From Sipunculus nudus (lineage: Eukaryota > Annelida > Sipuncula > Golfingiida > Sipunculidae), in NCBI GenBank assembly GCA_026874595.1, contig CM049316.1:26767339-26831338 (forward strand): a stretch of DNA of 64,000 bases. Direction: 5' to 3'. The notes beneath the pieces were generated by a model. That model made no database searches and was not told the origin of the DNA. It was given only the letters and a program-made list of their open reading frames with translations. The position numbers and the translations under genes were made by a program. Of this stretch, positions 56,700-64,000 are shown piece after piece (the stretch's first letter is position 1; each line of letters starts with the position of its first letter).

Positions 56700-58500
56700 T
56701 CATCTTATACATTAAAATAATTACACGAGAGATAGCCTACGTCATATAGGCCTATATTTCAGTCTCATTTTGCATTGCATAGGCCTATTTACATGCACTG
56801 AACACCGTTCCAAACTGTTTTATTTTTTTGTATCCTTAAATTTAAATGGGGATTACTCCAAATATACCTTACATAATATCTAATACAATTGTATAACTTG
56901 CAGAATATCTAATACAGTTTATACAATAACTACTTAAAGGACCCAATCCCCTAAATCTGACCTTTCTGGACTAAAGGTAATCCCTTGAAGCTTTAATAAA
57001 TATAGGTCAGAAAACGTGGATATCACCGCACAGAGGCTGCTAGTTTGTTTATATAAACATGTTTATAATATGTGGGGATCCGCCAAAATAATCAAAACAA
57101 ATTCAACAAGGCATCTCATGACAAGTCAGATAAGCCATACAGAGCTATGCAAAAGGTGTTCTGCAACAAAAGACTTTTTTACCTCCGCAAATACGCAACC
57201 TAACACCTTAGGTTACATGATTTCCTGTTAGTCAACATTGCGGTGTTTACAAACATGTTGTTGATAAATTCATACATCCTTCAAGGAGGCCTTATAGAAA
57301 TTTTTCATAACCAAGTTACCCTTAGATCAAAAATATATGGAGATAAAATGTAAGAGGAAGAGGTAATAAAGGCCATGGTTGGTTTATACGATTGGTTTGT
57401 ATTGATGAGCAAGAAATTATTGCAAATAATATTTTGTGACCTGACCATGTGTTTCCTAATGTTGAAACTGAAGCATGTGAGGAGTTTGTGAACATATGAT
57501 CTGTATTATTACCATGACCATTAGTTGGCTTTTTGATTAACTGTTGACATTTCAGTAGTTTACACGTTTGTTCAATTGAATCTATTTTTTTGTATAATAT
57601 ATATTATTAAATATATATATGAATTTTTTTATGAAATGTATACAGTTGAAATATTTCTAATTAACAACATAAAACAGGGCAAACAAAGCCTGATCTCAAA
57701 TTCAGCTGAGGAGGGAAAATAATGAACAAATGTTTGTATTAAATCTTCATTTTTTATCACATCAATTTTTTTATTATAAGTTTATATTTCTATACATTTC
57801 CAAAATAATATATATATCTGAATATAAAAGTTGATTCATAATTCTCAATTGCATCATCATAAATCTCAATCTTTTCAGAAAACAGCACATCATGCATACA
57901 CATGTTTATTTATTTTTTACCACAAAAATATATCTTTTAAATCTGCAAAACAATAAATATCTTAAAATAATACTTGATTTAGATTTCACAATTTTTAATT
58001 GTGTCTTTATTTATCCATAATGTGCTTCATATTTTATAAATTTAAGCATACTGATGGGTTCAATTATATTTGTTAAAATCATTTAAAAGAAAATTGATTT
58101 CTTTAAAAATGCAACATTACACAACATTGCATCTTCTGGATTACACCTTGAATTACCTTTTCAAGGAAAGATTTTGCATATTGGAGTGGAAACAGCATTA
58201 CAATTAAGGAGATACAGTGAAAACAATAATAATTACTGCATAACACTTGGTGGCTTGGGTTTGCAGGGGAGGGGTGTTTGGGGTGGTGATATGAGAATAA
58301 CTGTACACCTGTCACAGCAGGTGATTTCCCCCAATGACTGTAACAAATCAGAAACTCTGGCATAGCTGCACCCAGTCACCTGGAGTGGGACCCTGCATCT
58401 GAAATCTGTAATCAAAGCAAATGACTACAATAGAGCCTCAAGAAAAAAAAATCAATAACTAGCCTAATTTTCAAGCTTTTATTTTCAAATTTCAGATTTA
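56700..58500. other. Upstream of VPS35, AT-rich, no gene recognised
   Basis: Short open frames on both strands without recognisable protein pattern. Confidence 0.5.
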
Positions 58501-58519
58501 TACAAATTAAATATTAATG

Positions 58520-59107
58520 TTTACATGCTGTGAAAATTAAATCAATGGTACTTACAGGAAAAAACCGTGCCATGGTCAAAGTTGGGCAAAATTTAAGGTA
58601 CTGATTTTATTTTTATGTGAATAACTTAAAAAAAATACAAAATTCAGATCTAATTTAGAGTAAACAATTGAATCTTAATTATACATAGATATATACTTGG
58701 AAAAATAGACTCTAGTTTCAAAATTTTTCATGTTTAGTGAGTAAATATTTTTCCTTATTTTTTACAAAGTCCATTATGTTTTGGCCCATAACTTAAACAA
58801 TTTATACTTAACAGACTTAATTTCTGGCATGTACATAGAAACTATATAGAGGAATATTTATGGTAAATATGAAGAAAAACAGATGAGTGGTTTTGATATT
58901 AGGCAGCCCTGAAGTGTGAACATATGTTTTTAATAAAAAATTGAGGTTTTTCCTTAATTTCTCAAAGGAACAAAGTCACAAAGACTCAGTTTTCGGCTTG
59001 GTAGGAGATCTTGGGGACATCTAACATTATGCGTCTACGGACGGACGGACGACGGACAATGGGCCACGACTATAGCTCAGATGACTTATAGTCAGCTGAG
59101 CTAAAAA
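58520..59107 (+). mobile_element. Family B element B2
   Basis: Colinear with the second unit of B1 (ACATGCTGTGAAAATTAAATC to the terminal hairpin at 59,073-59,103), then an A-run that merges into the next element. Confidence 0.75.
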
Positions 59108-59628
59108 AACAAGAGCACCGCAAATGGTGCATAATACGCCTGTTGCATATTTTTGTGACCTCTGCCCTCATTAAATATGCGTGAATTTGCAGATAATTTA
59201 ATTGAGGTGTAAAACTCTATAGATAAGTATGTATAAGGAGTTTCATGAAAATCCATAGGATTTTTGGTAAGTCACCACGGTGCCCCAAAAGTGCGGTGAC
59301 CTCTGATCTCATTTAATATGCGTGGATTTTGCTAAAAGTTGAACTAAGGCGAGATATTTATTTATTAACATTTCTGTTGAGTTTTATCAAAATCCATCAT
59401 ATTCTTCGTAATTTACACCACAAATTATCCAAGTGACCTCTGACCTTATTGAATATGCGTGGATTTTGCCCATAATCGAACTCGGGCGAGACAATCTATT
59501 AGATAGTAGTTATAGTGAGTTTCGTGAAAATCCATCAAAGCTCCGGTAAGTTATCGCGGCAACACTAAAAGTTAACGGACGGACGGTGGGTATACCATAA
59601 TACGTCCGGTTATAGACGGGCGTATAAT
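59108..59628 (+). mobile_element. Family F element
   Basis: Head AACAAGA with hairpin GCACCgcaaatGGTGC and sub-terminal ATACGCC (59,134-59,140). Modules with GTGACCTCTG and AATATGCGTG at 59,155, 59,296 and 59,433. An ACGGACGG microsatellite and a tail hairpin close with the inverse GGCGTAT (59,619-59,625). Confidence 0.8.
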
Positions 59629-59709
59629 CAAGGAAGGGCTGTATTGATATAGGACAGAAATATGTTGACTTGGTTCCGCCGAGGCAGCTCTCAAAGAAGT
59701 ATCATGTTA

Positions 59710-59835
59710 GGACGTAGCCCAAGAGGTAAATGCGTTGGACATCAGAGCTGAAGGTCCCCGATTCGTACCCCGCCGGTGCCTGCTTGGCATAATGGTGAAA
59801 TCTCGTTAGAACCTCACAATTTGCGTAAATAACCT
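59710..59835 (+). mobile_element. tRNA-derived SINE, family 1 (copy 2)
   Basis: A-box-like TAGCCCAAGAGG at 59,715 and B-box GGTCCCCGATTCGTACCCC at 59,753, then CGCCGGTGCC, ATGGTGAAATCTCG and AGAACCTCA, colinear with the minus-strand copy at 1,085-1,205. Confidence 0.7.
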
Positions 59836-60599
59836 GAAATCCAGAAGGCTGAATAATAACAGATCATATCTATGGCATCGTGTCAACAACAGGATTTCCC
59901 CTGGCCTTGTTCACGCCATTTAGTGAAATGTCTGGTAGAGACCAGACGAAAGGTCTGCTTTCAAATATCTTTGCATATGAGTACTGTTTAATTCATTTCA
60001 TAATAATTAATAACATATCATTCTTATTATTTGAACATCTTTATTTAATAGAAAGTGCCACCAAAAGGCCATTGACCTATCCTTGATAAAAAGGAAAAGA
60101 AAAAAGTGTAATATTTTTGAAGGACTTTTCAACTTGGTCACATTATTTCTTTACTTTTTCTGTAAGGATTCGTTTTGTTAGTTTTTTTATGCACGGAGTT
60201 TTCACACTAAAGATTTTTTCTGTCTATGAGTCTTCTTAGGTCGCCATTCGTATATGGAGCGTTATGTTTTCGGGTTCGTCATGCTTTCTTTGAGAAATTG
60301 GTCGTTCACAACACCATTATATATGTATTTGTGTGCCCATGCAGTAGATATCGCCTACACCGGTAACGATGGGAAAAACCACTATACTAAGATCATCTAG
60401 GTAGGATATGTTATTTGTCAGAGTCTTGGTGGGATCATCTAGCTAGGATATGTTATTTGTCAAAGTCTTGGTAGCTTGATAGAATCGGCTACCGTTTCCC
60501 TTAATAACAGCACTGGCAGGCCAAGCATTTCTTATGTACAGCTGTAGTCAGTGGTCAGTTGATCATGTAGGCGTTGAAATCTGAAGAGATCTCCTTACC

Positions 60600-61275
60600 T
60601 CATGAAAATGTGTACCATTGTGTCTTTTTAGCCAATTCGTTGATAAGCCTATTTCGTCTTAAATAATTTGAGATGAGAACGCCCAGATATTTGATTAATT
60701 TTGGGGAGTTAACTGCATTATTTTACATTTGATTGGCCGAAACATCATACCCTACTTCTTGGCGCGCTTGCCAATTGTGTTCATGTCCTGTTGGAATTTT
60801 TCCCTGTGTCTTATATCTGATGTCCTTGTAGCATACACAGATTTCTGCGAAATGTCTAATGATTGATGATACATCTTCGGAAACGTCATGTTATTTTTAT
60901 CATTTGGCACGCAATCGCATGTTCAATGACCAGACGTTCTGCTTTCGATTGCATAGGAAGGCATTTATCCATTGTATAGTCTGTCCGAAAATGAAAAAAA
61001 TTATAATAATATTTTAATTTGCATTTTAATCATTTAGGTGACACTGTATCGAACGCATTTTCGAGGTCTAATTTGTATGCTTCTGTGTGTAGACCAATAA
61101 ATATTTATAATTAGTTGAATTTCGCAGCTGTGATATTTCTTTAAAGCATGTTGCCTATTTGAAATTATGATGAATGTTTCCTTATGGTGTATGAGTTTTG
61201 GGCAATTATGTGTTTCATAATTTTGCACAGTATGGTTGTAAGTGACAGGACTGGGGTTATGGCTGTCCATAACAT
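60600..61275 (-). pseudogene. Decayed LINE-type reverse transcriptase
   Basis: Fragments in different minus-strand frames fall in the order expected of a non-LTR reverse transcriptase. QHALKKYHSCEIQLI (about 61,160-61,115) resembles the QHGFR..RSCETQL region. EAYKLDLENAFDTVSP (about 61,080-61,035) is the motif A region with its Asp. IKYLGVLISNYLRRN (about 60,695-60,645) is the thumb-proximal KYLGV motif. Frameshifts and stops separate them, so it is dead. A CR1/L2/jockey-like origin is plausible, but the clade cannot be fixed. Confidence 0.65.
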
Positions 61276-61717
61276 GGGAAAGCCGAAAACATACCTTTAA
61301 CTGCCTAAAACAGGTTAATGCCTAACCTGATTAAAATGCAGTTAACTTCCCAAACCTAATCCGACTCACTTATGACGAGCAGTTGAACTTTATTTCAATG
61401 CTATACACAGCTACGTACACTTAAGATGCATTCTAAACAAGTTAAAAGTGAGAAACATTATTATTCAAACTAGTAATTAAACTAGTAATATTTTAGAAAA
61501 AAAGTTGTAAATATAAAAAACAGTTCTCTAATTCTATCAATCCAAGTCTTCTTTCCCACTTCAATAACAAAACACAAGTTTGCTTGCTCTCCCCACCCCA
61601 CATCTGTTTCTTATTTTGTTACGAGCTAGTGAGGCTAAAGGTGCTGAACACCATTTGATAATTCTTGCTGTCAAATTATCAACACCACATAAAATGAAAC
61701 CTTACCAAGAGGTGTTT

Positions 61718-62045
61718 TTAGAGATCCTTGTCGCTTCTTCCTGATAGAATGTCATTAAAGATAGGAACATGCATCACGTGGAAGTTGATGAGGGTTCTGA
61801 CTAAGACTGGGTCACGATTAACAAGCCAGTTGCTCGCATTTTCGCGCTTCCCAGTAATGAGCCTCTCATCCCTGAACATTGAGGCAACATATGTATACTG
61901 CAAGGTGCTCAAACGTGATGATATCCTTGGACCTCTTGCGATCAACCTTCTTCTCATCGGACCGAAGCATAGGATCAGACATGAGGTCAAAACAGGCAGC
62001 AGAAAACATCAGTATTTGATGAATTATCTCTCTGGCTCTTATTCA
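61718..62045 (-). pseudogene. Unrecognised coding-like remnant with a frame change
   Basis: The minus strand reads a well-composed stretch (AREIIHQILMFSAACFDLMS, then LRSDEKKVDRKRSKDIITF) up to about 61,915. A second frame then continues with QYTYVASMFRDERLITGKRE and LVNRDPVLVRTLINFHVMHV to TAA at 61,718. The join needs a frame shift or a missed intron. The protein family is not recognised; a retroelement or other transposon origin is possible because a LINE relic lies just downstream. Confidence 0.35.
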
Positions 62046-62200
62046 GACCACAGGTAATGAGCAGAAGTTGTTCAATCTTAACATTTTTTTGTACCCACAG
62101 AGTAATCCATCACCTTTGTTGCTATAGCACTGTGAATGACATGTCCTCTTGAACTTTTTAGCTCCTGCCGTTTTTGAGATAGCTATGGTTAACGTACAGA

Positions 62201-62260
62201 CAACGCACGACGCACAACGCACGACGCAGGACGCACGACACACGACGAACGACGCCGCAC
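62201..62260 (+). repeat. ACGACGC-type minisatellite
   Basis: CGCACGA/CGCACAA units repeat about eight times directly before the family A array. Confidence 0.75.
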
Positions 62261-62279
62261 TATCGCATAAGCTCACAGG

Positions 62280-64000
62280 TTCGCAAAAAATGGTGGCGCC
62301 ACCTGCAACCATTTTTGCACAGCGTCCGTCTGTTTGTCTGCCGTGGGACAAAATCACTCATATCTTGGCAGTGGTTTGACATATCCACCTAAAATTTTGC
62401 AGGTTTATACATCCTGGATAGCTTTCTCGATTTCGTGACAGGTGGTGCCACCTACATTCACATTTACGCTGCAGACATCCAAGCTCATATCTCGGGACCC
62501 GTTTGACCGATTGGGCCAAAATTTTGCATGTGTATAGATCTCACATAGCTCTTCATCATATGCAAAACTGGTGGCGCCTCTTGCAACCATTTTTGCACAA
62601 CGTCCGTCTGTTTGTCTGCCGTGGGATAAAATTACTCATATGTCTGTAGTGGTTTGACATAACTACCTAAAATCTTGCAGGTTTATACATCCTGGACAGC
62701 TTTCTGGATTTTATGACAGACGGCGCCACCCACATTCTAGTTTATGCTGCTGACATCAAAGCTCATATCTCGGGAACCGTTGGACCGATTAGGCCAAAAT
62801 TTTGCATGTGCATAGATCACATAGATCTGTATCATACACAAAACAAGAGGGGCTACCTGCAACCATTTTTGCACAGCGTCTGTCTGTTTGTCTTCCATGG
62901 GCTTGACATGGTTTGACATATCCACTTAAAATTTTGCAGGTTTATACATCCTGGATAGCTTTCTCGATTTCGTGACAGGTGGTGCCACCTACATTCACGT
63001 TTACGCTGCAGACATCCAAGCTCATATCTCGGGAACCGTTTGACCGATTGGGCCAAAATTTTGCATGTGTATAGATCTCACATAGCTCTTCATCATATGC
63101 AAACTGGTGGCGCCTCTTGCAACCATTTTTGCACAACGTCCATCTGTTTGTCTGCCGTGGGATAAAATTACTCATATGTCTGTAGTGGTTTGACATAACT
63201 ACCTAAAATCTTGCAGGTTTATACATCCTGGACAGCTTTCTGGATTTTATGACAGACGGCGCCAACCACATTCTAGTTTATGCTGCTGACATCCAAGCTC
63301 ATATCTCGGGAATCGTTGGACCGATTAGGCCAAAATTTTGCATGTGCATAGATCACATAGATCTGTATCATACACAAAACAAGAGGGGCTACCTGCAACC
63401 ATTTTTGCACAGCGTCTGTCTGTTTGTCTTCCATTGGCTTGACATGGTTTGACATATCCACCTAAAATTTTGCAGGTTTATACATCCTGGATAGCTTTCT
63501 CGATTTCGTGACAGGTGGTGCCACCTACATTCACGTTTACGCTGCAGACATCCAAGCTCATATCTCGGGAACCGTTTGACCGATTGGGCCAAAATTTTGC
63601 ATGTGTATAGATCTCACATAGCTCTTCATCATATGCAAAACTGGTGGCGCCTCTTGCAACCATTTTTGCACAACGTCCGTCTGTTTGTCTGCCGTGGGAT
63701 AAAATTACTCATATGTCTGTAGTGGTTTGACATAACTACCTAAAATCTTGCAGGTTTATACATCCTGGACAGCTTTCTGGATTTTATGACAGACGGCGCC
63801 ACCCACATTCTAGTTTATGCTGCTGACATCCAAGCTCATATCTCGGGAACCGTTGGACCGATTAGGCCAAAATTTTGCATGTGCATAGATCACATAGATC
63901 TGTATCATACACAAAACAAGAGGGGCCACCTGCAACCATTTTTGCACAGCGTCTGTCTGTTTGTCTTCCATGGGCTAAAATCACTCATATCTCTGTAGTA
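62280..64000 (-). repeat. Family A tandem array with ~536-bp higher-order unit (A4, runs off the edge)
   Basis: Family A modules in minus orientation. The same 7-mer and its surroundings recur at 62,434, 62,971 and 63,507 (536-537 base spacing), each higher-order unit containing four ~135-base modules. Successive units differ at only a few positions. A perfect GGTGGCGCCACC is at 62,292. Small open frames here are repeat artefacts. Confidence 0.85.

Noticed and set aside
61034-61270. 78-codon minus-strand frame as a gene
   Set aside because: Its C-terminal half matches a LINE reverse-transcriptase region whose continuation is in another frame; it is a relic.
62713-63998. Many 60-84 codon frames on both strands with repeated near-identical proteins
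   Set aside because: Produced by the family A tandem array. Frames are interrupted in other copies and follow the DNA period, not codon constraint.

Overview
This is an AT-rich, intron-rich animal nuclear window. It holds three conserved single-copy genes set among many interspersed repeats. The proteins are ordinary metazoan orthologues. The repeat set suggests a marine lophotrochozoan, most likely a mollusc and possibly a bivalve: many short elements begin AACAAG or AACTAG plus a hairpin, carry GACGGACA-type microsatellites, and occur with tRNA-derived SINEs. The taxon is an inference; nothing here names the species.

Layout. (1) 2,921-9,766, minus strand: SYS1, a four-span Golgi membrane protein, 3 coding exons, 156 aa. 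(2) About 10,367-10,504: a compact GC-rich segment with YY1-like and ETS-like sites, read as a shared head-to-head promoter for SYS1 (minus) and COX4 (plus). (3) 19,965-26,927, plus strand: COX4, nuclear-encoded cytochrome c oxidase subunit 4, 4 coding exons, 187 aa, with AATAAA at 27,275. (4) 34,515-56,529, minus strand: VPS35, the retromer scaffold, 17 coding exons, 798 aa, the first coding only the initiator Met. COX4 and VPS35 converge. (5) 56,530-64,000: no intact gene; a decayed LINE reverse transcriptase, an unrecognised coding-like remnant and a near-identical tandem array running off the window edge. All 24 coding exons were reconstructed by hand. Splice phases agree at every junction and each reading frame closes at a stop.

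The genes are functionally distinct. SYS1 acts at the trans-Golgi (recruitment of the Arf-like protein ARFRP1), VPS35 in endosome-to-Golgi retrieval, and COX4 in the mitochondrial inner membrane. No operon-like logic is implied.

The most unusual content is in the repeats. At least seven otherwise dissimilar families share one architecture: an AACWAG start followed directly by a short GC-rich hairpin; in five families a sub-terminal inverted repeat; an interior of tandem modules with a tetranucleotide microsatellite; and a 3' hairpin ending in TA plus an A-run. This resembles Helentron-derived non-autonomous elements (HINE/DINE-1/pearl-type). Eleven perfect copies of the palindrome GGTGGCGCCACC recur in two of the families. 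Three terminal-inverted-repeat elements were delimited with target duplications: a hAT-like one with an 8-bp duplication and a paralogous empty site, a 2.33-kb one with a 3-bp TCA duplication, and a 1.95-kb one with a TA duplication that carries three perfect CRE palindromes and a CTCF-like motif inside a VPS35 intron.
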